From assembly GCA_025201845.1 (NCBI GenBank), contig MU604034.1, forward strand, positions 1 through 29,880: a DNA stretch of 29,880 nt. The letters run 5' to 3'. The notes beneath the pieces were generated by a model, which saw only the letters and a program-made list of their open reading frames with translations, was not told the DNA's origin and searched no databases. Position numbers and translations under genes: made by a program. Source of the stretch: Martensiomyces pterosporus. Its lineage: Eukaryota; Kickxellomycota; Kickxellomycetes; Kickxellales; Kickxellaceae. This document shows positions 8,103 through 18,205 of this stretch, one piece after another (position 1 is the first letter of the stretch; the number at the start of each line of letters is the position of its first letter).

Positions 8103-8887
8103 TCAGCTAGCATCTTCGTCTGCGTCGTCGTACCGCCCATCAGCCTCTTCTTGCTCTTCTGGCACCACAATGACAGACTCCAAATGCTCGAGAATGGCGC
8201 GCCCCTCGGGCGTCAGCTGGTCCGCCTGGTCGGCTGAGGTGATGAAGTTTGAGGGATCGAAGTCGCCGATTGCCATTACTGCGGTGTCGTCGGCTGTTTG
8301 GGAGTCTGGGACGCCGTCGTGGAACTGCCCCGCACATGTGTCGTCATCGTCATCCTCGTTGGTCTGTGGGTCGGGGTTTAGTGCTGCGCACTCGGACATG
8401 GCGTTGAACAGCTCATCCACTACACCTTAGAGCAAGAGATGTGCAGGTGACCATAGGTGGTCAGTTAGAACAGCCAAAACAAATAGCGAAACGCCATCTC
8501 ACATCATTGCCACACAGCCCCCTCTAACTTACAGATTCCCGTGTCTCCCGGGAAGAATCTCAGTTCAGTGAACACTTCGTCGTCACTGTCGCTGTCGTCC
8601 TCACTGAGGCGGTTGGTACCGGGGAATGGCCCATCCAATTGGCAGTATAAATGCGCGCCATCCTCGGAATCGCGCGAAATGGCATGGATCACGATGCTCG
8701 GATAGTCGATCGAGAAACCAGAGGATCTGCCCTCGTCTGAGTAGAACACCAGGCGTGCTGAGTCGATATACAGTGTGCCTGTAGATCCGGTGTTGGCGCT
8801 TGGCGGGTCGCTGGTCACCTTGACTTGGGTGGCTGTGTGTTTGATGTTGGCGAGTGCAGGAAGCTGGCGCAAGATGGCTACTGTCAT
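8103..8887 (-). CDS. pICln / methylosome subunit (chloride-conductance regulator family), 2 exons
   Basis: PH-like-fold chaperone that, in characterised organisms, binds Sm proteins and the PRMT5 methylosome to assemble spliceosomal snRNPs. Exon 1 is 8533-8887, with the start at 8887. The GTAAGT donor begins at 8532, a TTCTAACT branch site follows, and exon 2 is 8103-8425 (acceptor CTCTAAG) or 8103-8419 (acceptor GTGTAG); both keep frame. The product is 225 or 223 residues, normal for the family. Family features: TGTLYIDSARLVFYS (37-51), GFSIDYPSIVIHAISRD (57-73), the acidic loop SEDDSDSDDE, TELRFFPGD, then ELFNAMSECAALNPDP and a strongly acidic C-terminus, all in the expected order. The upstream in-frame extension to 9076 is not family-like. 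The gene is divergent from the decarboxylase gene at 9283 with a shared 395-bp upstream region. Confidence 0.88.
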
Positions 8888-9282
8888 TGCTGTCTTGGAT
8901 AGAGGCGAATTTACGGATGGTGTTTTTTTTTTTCTTTGGAGGCCAGTCGTTAGGTGCATGCACCACTTGTTGCGGAGGTCTACTTGCTTGTGGGAGTGCG
9001 TGATCTGGCGGGGGCGGGGGCAGATGCCGTGGAAGCCTTCAAGCCTAGCGACCCAGCTGTGGAGCTGCAAGCGCATGGGCTATGTGCGGTGGAGAGAGCC
9101 CGCCGATGCGCTTTGCATAAAGGAGAACCAATGGCGGCGGCGATGATGGCTGCGGGATTACTAATACGCTCAAGCAAGGAGCAGGGAACCCGCTGCCTTT
9201 CTTTCCTCTGCTTACTGTTCTGCACTGCTTTCTATTTTGCATCTCGAATTCCTCTTTTTCAGTCTTAATTCTGGAGCCAATA
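8888..9282. promoter_or_regulatory. Divergent promoter region between pICln and PPCDC genes
   Basis: 395 bases separate two start codons facing away from each other, so both promoters lie here. There is no clear TATA box. A T-run/pyrimidine tract lies near 8922-8937, and CCTCTTTTTCAG at about 9250-9261 could be a 5' UTR splice acceptor for the decarboxylase gene. I see no conserved site beyond this. Confidence 0.45.
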
Positions 9283-9921
9283 ATGCCAGAGTCATCAGCC
9301 GCTTCAACCTCCTCCTCTCCAGCGCCTGCATTGCCCACGAAGCGCGTCCTCATCGGGGCAACCGGGAGCGTCGCCAGTATCAAAGTACCGCAGCTGGCGA
9401 AGAGCATTCAAAAGCTTGGCCGCGCCCACGGACTGAACATCGAAATAGGCATAGCGGCCTCGAATTCCGCCCTTCACTTCTTCCGCAAGGAGCAGCTGGT
9501 GGAATTGCCCAACGTCACCTTGTACACGGACAAGGACGAGTGGTCGAACTGGAAGAAGATCGGCGACTCGGTGCTCCATATTGAGCTGCGCAAGTGGGCC
9601 GACATCTGCGTTATTGCGCCCCTCGACGCCAACACGATGGCCAAGGTGGCGAATGGGTTCTGCGATAACTTGCTTACCTGTGTATTGAGGGCCTGGGATA
9701 TGCAGAAGCCCCGGCTGGTGTGCCCCGCGATGAACCCGATGATGTGGGAGCACCCAATCACCGAAAAGCAGGTGGACACGCTGAGAGAGCTGGGATTCAA
9801 GGTCGTGGACCCCATCAAGAAGACGCTGGCGTGTGGGGATGTGGGGATGGGTGCGATGGCGGAGCCAGAGAGCATCGCGAAGGTGGTTGTGGACGAGCTG
9901 GTGGCCGGCTTGGCTAAATAG
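9283..9921 (+). CDS. PPCDC: Phosphopantothenoylcysteine decarboxylase (coenzyme A synthesis)
   Basis: FMN-dependent enzyme converting 4'-phosphopantothenoylcysteine to 4'-phosphopantetheine, the third step from pantothenate to coenzyme A. At 212 residues it is the compact monofunctional size seen in animals and plants, rather than the long Hal3/Vhs3/Cab3 type of budding yeast. Visible family features: flavoprotein start VLIGATGSVAS (22-32); active-site His99 in LHIELRKWAD; PLDANTMAKVANGFCDNLLT (113-132); the PAMNPMMW substrate clamp (148-155, Asn151); and active-site Cys184 in LACGDVGMGAMAE (182-194). All key residues are present, so it should be active. The start at 9283 leaves about 19 non-conserved Ser/Ala/Pro residues before the fold. 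It is divergent from pICln and convergent with the transporter at 10078-11736. Confidence 0.95.
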   Translation: MPESSAASTSSSPAPALPTKRVLIGATGSVASIKVPQLAKSIQKLGRAHGLNIEIGIAASNSALHFFRKEQLVELPNVTLYTDKDEWSNWKKIGDSVLHIELRKWADICVIAPLDANTMAKVANGFCDNLLTCVLRAWDMQKPRLVCPAMNPMMWEHPITEKQVDTLRELGFKVVDPIKKTLACGDVGMGAMAEPESIAKVVVDELVAGLAK

Positions 9922-10077
9922 ATCCTGGCTCGGGAAACATGTGTTCCAAGCCATTTCCTTTCCTTTCCTAATATACTGTTGCTGTTGCTCTATCCCTTGG
10001 ATGTCGGGCCGCTAGAATGGTTGTATTCGAAGCAGTGGGTGCGTGCAAAGCATCCCAAAAGTGGTCTATTTTCATAT

Positions 10078-11736
10078 CTATTGGTGCCTCTGCTTCCATA
10101 TCGTCGAGACACGGGGCAGACACAGAACAACGACAAAGAAGAGGAGCCCAAAGTACGACAATCTAACGGTGGTCAGAAAGGCAGGGACAAAGCAGTTGCG
10201 GTCGCACTGAATCCGGTCCTGTGGCACATCGGGCCCCAGTCTCTTGGCTATGTCCATCAGCCCTTGGTCCCAGCTGGCTCCAAAAATTAGGTTGCAGATG
10301 TGCCCGCCCACTGCGGGTCCCAGGGTAATGAACCCCCAGCAGATGCCAAAGTTCTCGGCGCCCCACGTCTCGGATGTAATAGTTGGTGCCAGCGTAAACG
10401 CCGATCCCATCGAAATGCCAATGAGCACGGCCAGTGGGTACAGGTCCTCCAGACGACTGACTCGGGCGGCCGTGTTTTGTGCGTGGATCATCAGCAGCGC
10501 AGCCAGAATGAGGAGGCCGGAGCGCGGGAGACGCAGCCGCGTGCGCCAGATGTCCGAGAGGTAGCCGACTACAAGGCGGGACGAGAAGGAGAAGAACGAC
10601 TGCGTGGCCACAATCTTGTCCTTGTACTGGCCCACTTGTTCGGCGGTCAGCGTGGTGTTGTGCGACATTGCGCGCACCATGGATCCACAGTTGTTGACGA
10701 ATGCCATTCCGGGCCCCGAGAAGCAGATGATACCCAGGAGCATCGCCCAGGCAATTGGGTCGCGGCCGAACCTCTGCAAGATGGGCTGCTCGTAGGTCGG
10801 TAGTGCCGCGTGACCCGCACCTGTTGCTGGTGCTGCGTGCATCAACGACGCTGGCGTATCGTGCGCTGGGTCGTTGCCAATGGCAACTGCTTTTTGATCC
10901 GCATTGTTATTTGCTGCCAGCTGGTTGTCGCCAGTCAGCGTGAGCGTGTCGCTATCGTCGTCAGCCGCTCCAGCCGACACAGTCATTCTGCGTCTGCGCG
11001 TCTCCGTCATCTCGATGCTCTCCGATGGCGCCGAGTTCTTGCCTTCTGCCGTTCCAGTCTGGGGTGCCTTGGCTGCTGCCGACCCTGCTCTCCGTCTGGC
11101 CGGCTCATCCTTAAGCACCACAAACTGCGCTGCAAGCACATGTGCAATCACCGAAACCACAGCCATAAACGACAAGTACCGGGCGGGCGTGGCATCTGCC
11201 TCAAACCACCGTGCCTTCAGGGAGGAGAAGACAAACGTCGACAGCCCATACAGCGAAATCGGTATACCCAGCGCAATACCCGACAGCCTCGAGTGCTTGA
11301 AATTCCTCGCCGTCGTGGCCATCGACGACATGTACGCAGCCTTCGACCCCACGCCCACCAGGGCAAAGAGGAGGGACATTGTAGCCACATAGTGGTTGGC
11401 GTGCTCAAATGGCGTGTTGAAGTGGTTGAATGCGTAGCTCAGCCCAAAGTACCCGAGAAACATCAGAATTCCGGCCGTTTGGATCACCCGCGTGGGCCCA
11501 ATTCGTATTGACAGGTACCCGAATAAGGGGGCTGACATGTAGTGTGCGTAGTCGCCCAGGGAGGCTACCAGGTTGGTCTCGTATTGCGTGAAGCCCAGGA
11601 CCTCGCTGAACGAGGACCCGTAAGTGGCGAACAGGGAGGTGGTGCCGCCGCACACCATCGAGATGCAGGTGGCGAGGTACGAGAGTGTGTTGGTGTAGGT
11701 TTCGCGGGTCTCGGCACCGGGTGTTCGCAATGCCAT
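10078..11736 (-). CDS. MFS transporter, Mch1/nodulin-like family
   Basis: Major facilitator protein of 552 residues with two six-helix halves joined by a hydrophilic loop at about residues 209-325. Features resemble fungal Mch1 and nodulin-like transporters: the N-terminal NTLSYLATCISMVCGGTTSL, LGFTQYETNLVASLGDYAHY, ISLYGLSTFVFSSLKARWF (160-178), CFSGPGMAFVNNCGSM (338-353) and SFSSRLVVGYLSD. Yeast Mch1 belongs to a monocarboxylate-transporter-like group but has no proven monocarboxylate transport, so the substrate is unknown; a vacuolar location would fit the family but is inferred. The loop is Ala/Thr/Ser/Asp-rich with an RRRR at 247-250, a likely regulatory segment. Start chosen at the only N-terminal Met fitting the family. 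Convergent with PPCDC, 156 bp apart. Confidence 0.85.
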   Translation of the reverse strand: MALRTPGAETRETYTNTLSYLATCISMVCGGTTSLFATYGSSFSEVLGFTQYETNLVASLGDYAHYMSAPLFGYLSIRIGPTRVIQTAGILMFLGYFGLSYAFNHFNTPFEHANHYVATMSLLFALVGVGSKAAYMSSMATTARNFKHSRLSGIALGIPISLYGLSTFVFSSLKARWFEADATPARYLSFMAVVSVIAHVLAAQFVVLKDEPARRRAGSAAAKAPQTGTAEGKNSAPSESIEMTETRRRRMTVSAGAADDDSDTLTLTGDNQLAANNNADQKAVAIGNDPAHDTPASLMHAAPATGAGHAALPTYEQPILQRFGRDPIAWAMLLGIICFSGPGMAFVNNCGSMVRAMSHNTTLTAEQVGQYKDKIVATQSFFSFSSRLVVGYLSDIWRTRLRLPRSGLLILAALLMIHAQNTAARVSRLEDLYPLAVLIGISMGSAFTLAPTITSETWGAENFGICWGFITLGPAVGGHICNLIFGASWDQGLMDIAKRLGPDVPQDRIQCDRNCFVPAFLTTVRLSYFGLLFFVVVLCLPRVSTIWKQRHQ

Positions 11737-11853
11737 CTTGAATTGAAATTGCGCCTAAGCGGCTTTTTGGATGGGGGTTGAATGAGGGAGAATCGGCGCT
11801 GTGAGAGGCGGGCTGCGGGTGTGGGTGGAGGAGTGAGTAGTGTACAGGCGGGT

Positions 11854-11859
11854 ATTATA
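11854..11859 (-). promoter_or_regulatory. Possible TATA-like element for the gene at 10078-11736
   Basis: TATAAT on the minus strand within an AT-rich island (TTGTTTTATAATACC), about 118 bp upstream of the start codon at 11736. Weak match, supported only by spacing similar to other genes here. Confidence 0.3.
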
Positions 11860-13844
11860 AAACAATGTCAGTAGAGGAGAGCGAGCTGAGGAAATTGCCC
11901 ATGCTGGTTTTGGAGGAAGAGGACAGGGGCTGCCCTTGAGAAGAATAGACAAACGCAGGGTGGCTCGTGCAGGCTCCTCTTAGTGGCTGGCTGATCTCTA
12001 CTGTTGTTTGGCTGTGGCAGGCACGCAGGAGACTTCAAGCTGCGCTGCAAGAGCGGTCTCTTGTTTGTTTGGCTCAAGACTGGGATCTGGCCGTGATGCA
12101 TCTGCTGGTATTAACAGGCCCAAATCACCTTGGATCAGGGTGCAGTTTCGACGCTGTCCGGTGCCAATCGGGGGCCAATGGATATCTGCTGGGCGGCGTC
12201 AAGGGGCAGGGTATGTGATCGGCGCCTTGGGCCCAGTGTCCCCCTGGTGTTTCATGTTTCCCTTTGCGCCAGCCAACTGCCCGCACACGGTGGATTTGTG
12301 TTTCATGTTTTCCCACCAATATCACAAAGCAGCACATGCTGCTTGCACCTGCCCCCTTGACTTGTCTGCCTCGCAGCGCACTGCCAGCCATCTGCTTCCA
12401 TCGCTGCCAGAACGGACAACTTGAAACACGGCAAGAAGGAGAAATCATGCTGGGCAGACGGAGTCAACATACATGCCATCGGCTGGCGGTGGCAATATGC
12501 GCACTAGCATATTGCATCCCACGGTGTGTTCAGCATTCGCTGTATCCAACCGCAAAAGAAGGGGTGGCGGGATGCTGACACATAAAAGGACGCAGAGAGT
12601 GGTCCCACTCTTGCTGGTGCCTCTTCTTCTCCCTTTCGGATGGCTCTCAGACGACTTGCAGCGCACTTTTTATCGAGATATCCTGTACTAATAAATCACC
12701 TTCCTCTGTACTTCTTGTGTTGCACGCATCCAGCAATCCTTCTCGGTGTTTGGCGACGCGTGCGCTTGTATATGTGCCAAGAAAAAAGGAGGCAACCACG
12801 GGTCTCGCTTGACAAATGATTGAGTTGTGAATGCCTGGTGGCATCACCCCATCTCGCATACATGTATAATTCGCGTTTATTGCTTCAGTAATACAGAGGC
12901 GTTGGGTGCGCCGCGTATTCCATCTACAGACACCCCTTTTTTGACGGCGCTGCAGCGCCATGGTGCCAGGGTTCGCTGTTTGGTTCGGCTGCTACTGAGC
13001 GCTGTGTGAGGATGTGGGCTGGTGTGATCTGGTGCACGGCGGCTGACACCCAGCAGCTTCTTTTTTCACAATGTGCACGGACGTCACTGTGCGTGTTCAC
13101 GATGCCTGCCAATGCCTCTTCGGGTGGCAGGGTGCCATGGCTTGTCACCAGCGCCTGAGCCGTAGGTAGGTGCAAGCAACAAGACCACAGCCAGAGTGCA
13201 CATCAAGCACAGCAGCAGCAGCAGCATCCATCGCACATTAATTTCTTTTCAACCCCATGTAGGCGCAGAAGCCAGGGCGCCTATGGCGTCGCGCGGGCCA
13301 GCGCTGCTGCTTGAATGGAGATGGGGGCGAAATAAGGGGCAAGAAAGATGAAACTAGGATTGGCACGCGGCCGATCCCGTCCGGGGACATTGAGTGAACT
13401 AATGGGAAAAATGCACCCAGTCGCTCTTTTGCGAGTTTACAGTGCGCTGGCAAATGCGCGCTGCCCAGCCTGCGCGTAACAAATCTCGGGGGGCAGGTAC
13501 TCGGCTTGCCCAGCCAGAAGCGGCCAGGCTGGAGCACACCAATGGGATCCTGGCGTGGGGGAGTAGCTGAGCATAGGCTGACGCGCAGCTGTTTTCTTTT
13601 GCTTTACCCCTTTGCGCGTGGGCGGTTTCATGTGGTGATGGGCAAAAGCGGCAGACAGCAGGCAGCAGCAGGCAGCATCAATCGGCACAGCCCTTCCCAA
13701 AAATCTTGGCCCTTTCCCAGCAGCAGGAGCAGCCGCACAAACAACAAAGGCGGCAGAGGCAATCAGTTGAAAGGCAGAGGCAAATGGGCAACCAAAAGGT
13801 AGGGGAGAACAATGCGTGCACCGACATCTCTGCTCTCGCCGCTG
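11860..13844. other. Long intergenic region between transporter and P-type ATPase genes
   Basis: About 2 kb between divergent genes, the longest stretch without a recognisable gene. Open frames on both strands are under 140 codons, lack domains I recognise and overlap each other. It contains a perfect 14-bp palindrome at 12946-12959 and CAG/GCA-rich stretches (for example around 13205-13225 and 13650-13680). It probably holds the promoters of both flanking genes; an unannotated non-coding RNA or small gene cannot be excluded by eye. Confidence 0.5.
12946..12959. repeat. Perfect 14-bp palindrome GGCGCTGCAGCGCC
   Basis: Self-complementary GGCGCTG/CAGCGCC. It does not extend beyond 14 bases and lies in an intergenic region. 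Could be a dimeric regulator site or chance in GC-rich sequence. Confidence 0.4.
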
Positions 13845-13852
13845 TATATAAG
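13845..13852 (+). promoter_or_regulatory. TATA box for the P-type ATPase gene
   Basis: TATATAAG followed by GC-rich sequence, 327 bp upstream of the start codon at 14172. The leader would be about 300 bases; CTATTTGCAG at about 14154-14163 could be a 5' UTR splice acceptor. Confidence 0.55.
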
Positions 13853-14171
13853 CGCACTGCGTCCGCGCCTTCTCGCTCTCCAGGCACCTTCACCCGTCCA
13901 CCCATTGAGTCAGCCGCCATTTCCATCCTCCTCTGCTTTTCTCTGCTCTGCCTTTGCGCTCACAGCCTTGATCTGCTAGCATCCCAGCCACCTCATTAAT
14001 ACGCTCTCGTCGCGAGTGAAAGGGCGCAATTCCCTCCAGCAAACAGCCCTTCTGCGTCTTCTCTCTGCGCACAGGAGCCTTGCCTTTCTATTCACCCAGC
14101 ATCCCAGCTATCGTTGCAGCTTCTAAAGCTCGCTGTCTTTCGCTCCACCTTTGCTATTTGCAGTAGCGAGT

Positions 14172-17100
14172 ATGGGCGAATCAAACACTGAGCCCGCCTC
14201 CGGCAACAGCGGCCTGCCGCGCACCATCACCTTCACCGGCGACGACGCTGGCGCTGGCAACCAGCGCACTGCCCAGCACCATGCGCTCCGCCAAATCCCC
14301 TCTCGCGAGCCCCGCCCATCGCTTGCGAACGTCGACAAGAAGGACATCACTGTGGTTTCCGAGAAGGACGAGGACAAGTCCGAGGACAAGTCGAAGAGCG
14401 TCGACATCACCGAGCACCTGCTGTCGCTCCCAGAGGTCTGCGAGAAGCTCTCTGTGCAGGTCAACCCAGACAAGCCCGTGGACTCGTTTGGCTTGAACAC
14501 CTCGCAGGCGGCCGATCTGCTGGCCAGGAACGGTCCCAACACGCTGACTCCACCCAAGAAGAAGTCTAGCTGGCAAAAGTTCCTTATCTGCCTCTCATCG
14601 CTCTTCAACCTCATGCTCATCGCCGCCGGAATCCTCGAGTACATTCTGCTTGCAATCGACTACAAGAACAACAAGGCCAACGTAAGTACAGGAAATTGCC
14701 CGTGTCACACAGCTCCCCGTCTTTCCATCGATTCATTCAGCTGTCCATTCAATCTGTCGTGTCCTCTGCCGCGCCTAGAGCGATCATCCGCCTAATTGAG
14801 CGAATTTGGGGAAGCGTGTGCCTCCGCAAACAATCCTGCCGTTTTTTTTTTGGCTGCTTCCATCTACAGCAAAAGAAAAATCAGCCGTAGAAAAGGAGAG
14901 GCCGAGCGGGCTTCTTTTTTTTGCTTGCGCCTTCGCGATTTGTCCCTTCTTTTGCATATTAATGCCCGCGGCCACGCCAATCTCATCCCCAGCCGTGATC
15001 TTGGCGCTTGGTGTCCACTTGAACATCCATTGTCTGCTGGTCGCCGCATCCTGACAGCAATCCTCTGATATTGTGCGGCTGCGGGTTGGGAAGGGGGCGC
15101 TCGCTCAGTGCGCAATCTGCGGCAAACAAAAGCACCAGCTAATAGCCTCAATGCCGTAATCACCTGGCGAAATTTCTCCTCTTTTCCCTGTAGATTTATA
15201 TGGGCGCCATCCTCATTGTGGTTGCCTTCCTCAATGCCGCTGTCGAATGGTATCAGCAGCGCAAGAGCGAAAACACGCTTGCTGCCCTGCTGAAGATGAT
15301 CCCTGCCAAGACCCATGTTATTCGCGAGCGCAAGCTCGAGTCCATCAACTCGGCCGAGCTCGTTGTCGGCGATGTGCTTTTCCTGCGCATGGGCGACAAG
15401 ATCCCCGCTGACTGCTACATCTTCGCCTCCAGCGACCTGAAGGTCGACAACTCGTCTCTCACCGGCGAGTCCGAGCCCCAGGAGCGCGGCCCCGGAAACA
15501 CAATGAAGAACCCGCTCGAAGCCACAAACATGGCGTTCAACGGCACGCTGGCTGTCAGCGGCGAGGCATACGCCATCGTGATCCGCACCGGCGACAACAC
15601 TGTTCTGGGCCAGATTGCTGGCCTGACTGCTGGCGAGGAGAAGGCTGAGAGCCCTCTGAACCATGAGATCAGCATCTTTGTCCGCATCATCGCATCGGTC
15701 GCCATGTTCACTGCTGTCGTCTTCTTCGTTGCGGGCATGTGCCTGTACAAGGACTTCCCCTTCGCCATCAACTTTGCCATCGGCATCTTTGTCGCCTGGG
15801 TTCCTGAGGGCCTCCCTGCCACGGTCACCATGCTCCTGACCATCGCCGCCAAGCGCATGGCTGCCGAGAACGTGCTGGTCAAGGACCTCCAGGGCGTCGA
15901 GACTCTTGGCGCCATCACGCTTCTGGCAACGGACAAGACTGGCACCCTGACGCGCAACCAGATGACGGTCACCAACATTTGGACCAACGGGAAGATGTAC
16001 TCCGCCACCCGCGGCCACAACGACATGGGCGAGCAGATCATCGACACCAGCGTCAGCGGCATCCACGAGATCCTCTACACATCGACCCTCTGCCGCAGCG
16101 TAAAGTTCGACCGCACCGACGTGTCCATGGACAAGCGCCAGCTCCTGGGCGACGCCACCGAGTCTGGCCTGGTGCGCTTCGCAGGCAGCAAGCTGTCTGA
16201 CGAGTTCGACGAGATCCTCCCTCGCCACCCCAAGGTGTTCGAGATCCCCTTCAACTCGGCCAACAAGTGGATGCTTTCGGTCCACAAGCTCGCCCACGGC
16301 TCTGGCCCGCTTACTCTGCTTATCAAGGGTGCGCCCGAGCGCATCCTGCGTCTTTGCTCCACGATCCTCTATGGCGACGAAACCATCCCGCTTACGGATG
16401 AGCACAGGGCGCAGTACGACGAGACCTACGAGTACATGGCGTCGCGCGGCCACCGTGTGCTTGCATTTGCCCAGCTGCAGCTTGGCAGCGACGAGTTCCC
16501 CGAGGACTACAAGTTCGACAAGAAGTCCGAGAACTACCCGACCTCCGGATACACCTTTGTTGGCCTGACTTCGCTCGAGGACCCGCCCAAGCACGGTGTG
16601 CGCGAGGCCATCGGCCGCTGCCGCTCTGCGGGTATCCAGGTGATGATGGTCACCGGCGACCACCCGCTCACTGCCGAGGCCATCGGACGCAAGATCAACC
16701 TGGTCCTGGGCGAGACGCGTGAGGGCGTTGCCAAGCGCACCGGCCGCCCTGTCGAGGATATTGGCGAGGACGAGTACGACGCTGTTGTGATCCACGGCGA
16801 GCGCATCGCTGAGATGACCGACGAGGACTGGGAGCTTGTGTTCCGCAAGCCCGAGGTTATTTTCGCCCGCACCTCCCCGAAGAACAAGCTCGAGATTGTC
16901 GCCCGCGCTCAGTCGATCGGCCACATCTGCGGCGTCACTGGCGACGGAGTCAACGACTCGCCGGCGCTGAAGAAGGCTGACCTGGGAATTGCCATGAACG
17001 AGTCGGGATCGGACGTGTCGAAGGAAGCTGCGTCGATGATTCTCCTCGACGACAACTTTGCATCCATCGTCAAGGGCATCGAGGAGGGCCGTCTTATCTT

Positions 17101-18121
17101 CGCCAACCTGAAGAAGTCAATCCGCTACACAGTCACCCACTCGACTCCTGAGGTCATCCCCCAGATCCTCTACATCATTGTGCCGCTGCCTCCCATGCTC
17201 ACATCGATCATGATTCTTGTCATTGATCTTGGATTCGAGATTTGCGCCGCCCTGTCGTACGCCTGGGAGCCTGCTGAGTCGCGCAACGGCCTGATGAAGC
17301 TGCCTCCGCGCAAGCCCGTCACCATGCGCTCGATCGCCCAGCTGCGCGCTCGCCTTGCTCGCCACCCACCGCCGCCAATTGACCCTGCCACTGGCAAGCC
17401 TGTCAAGCAGGGCCGTGTTGCGCGCATTGTCAAGGCTCTCAAGGCGCCCTTTACCAAGGTCTGGTGGCAGGACCGTCTGGAGAAGACCGAGGGCGAGATT
17501 CTCGTCGACGGCGACCTGCTCAGCTGGTCGTACATCGAGGCCGGCCTCATTTCGTCGATTTCGCTGCTCGTTGTGTTCTTTGTCATTCTCCACCACCACG
17601 GCATCTCGCCCAACCAGGCACGCCTGATGGCCAAGGACACATCGAAAAACTACTTCAACAAGGACTCGCCCGACTACACATACAACGGCCGTGTGTTCAC
17701 CGGACACGACCAGTTCTATGCCCTGAACGAGGCGCGCACGGGCGTGCTGTTCTCCATTTACATCTTGCAGGTGTTCAACCTGTTCATCTGCAAGGCCCGC
17801 TTCCGCCTGCCCTTTGGCAAGTTCATGTTCCGCAACATCAAGACCTTCTACGGATTCGGCGCTGGTCTTCTCCTCCTCGTCTTTATCACCTATATCCCGC
17901 CGCTCAACACCGTGTTCAACAGCAGCTACAAGGCCATCCCGCTTTACTGGCTGATTTCCGTCGGGTTTGGATTCTTCCTCCTCGCCTATGCGACAGCTCG
18001 CATCTTGGTGCTGAGGAAGAGCAAGCCAGTCAAGTGGAACCCCGAGATCGAGGGTCTGCATATGCACCCGACTGTCTGGAGCACCAGGCACACGACAAAG
18101 TCCATCGAGCTCACTGCTTGA
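14172..18121 (+). CDS. P-type ATPase, type IIC (Na,K-ATPase-like cation pump), 2 exons
   Basis: ATP-driven cation pump of 1145 residues. Exon 1 is 14172-14681 and exon 2 is 15194-18121; the joint falls between codons, between KANN-type loop sequence and IYMGAIL, just before the second membrane helix. Domains in order: cytosolic N-terminus (1-125, charged); membrane helices 1-2; actuator domain with TGES (260-263); PEGL in helix 4 (374-377); phosphorylation site DKTGT (Asp417); nucleotide domain with KGAPE (548-552); TGDGVND (752-758); helices 5-10. The N-terminal segment GLNTSQAADLLARNGPN and VDNSSLTGESEP are hallmarks of the Na,K/H,K-ATPase branch. The loop between helices 6 and 7 is about 65 residues longer than in animal pumps and is Pro/basic-rich. 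Several cation-site residues differ (see findings). No beta subunit is encoded nearby. Transported ion and plasma-membrane location are inferred. Confidence 0.93.
14682..15193 (+). other. Intron of the P-type ATPase gene
   Basis: 512-bp intron, GTAAGT donor and CCCTGTAG acceptor, four to five times longer than the other introns placed in this window (100-113 bp). Retention would add 38 codons and then a stop. It contains several homopolymer T runs and no recognisable coding or RNA element. Confidence 0.85.
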
Positions 18122-18205
18122 GGGCGCATCTTAATTGCCTTTAATTTGTAAACATGCACGCACAGACACTTTTTTATTTTCTTTAAATACCACACTCTAT
18201 TCTAT

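Noticed and set aside
11860..13844. Possible small genes in the long intergenic region
   Set aside because: Several short overlapping frames on both strands, none with a signal peptide, domain or consistent codon bias that I can defend.
14864..16924. 686-codon open frame on the minus strand inside the P-type ATPase gene
   Set aside because: It is antisense to well-supported coding sequence, its product is a His/Asp/Val/Ala/Leu-rich mixture with no domain, and it arises from strong GC-ending codon bias on the real strand.
17117..18091. 324-codon minus-strand frame opposite the 3' half of the ATPase
   Set aside because: Shadow frame; the plus strand codes for membrane helices 5-10.
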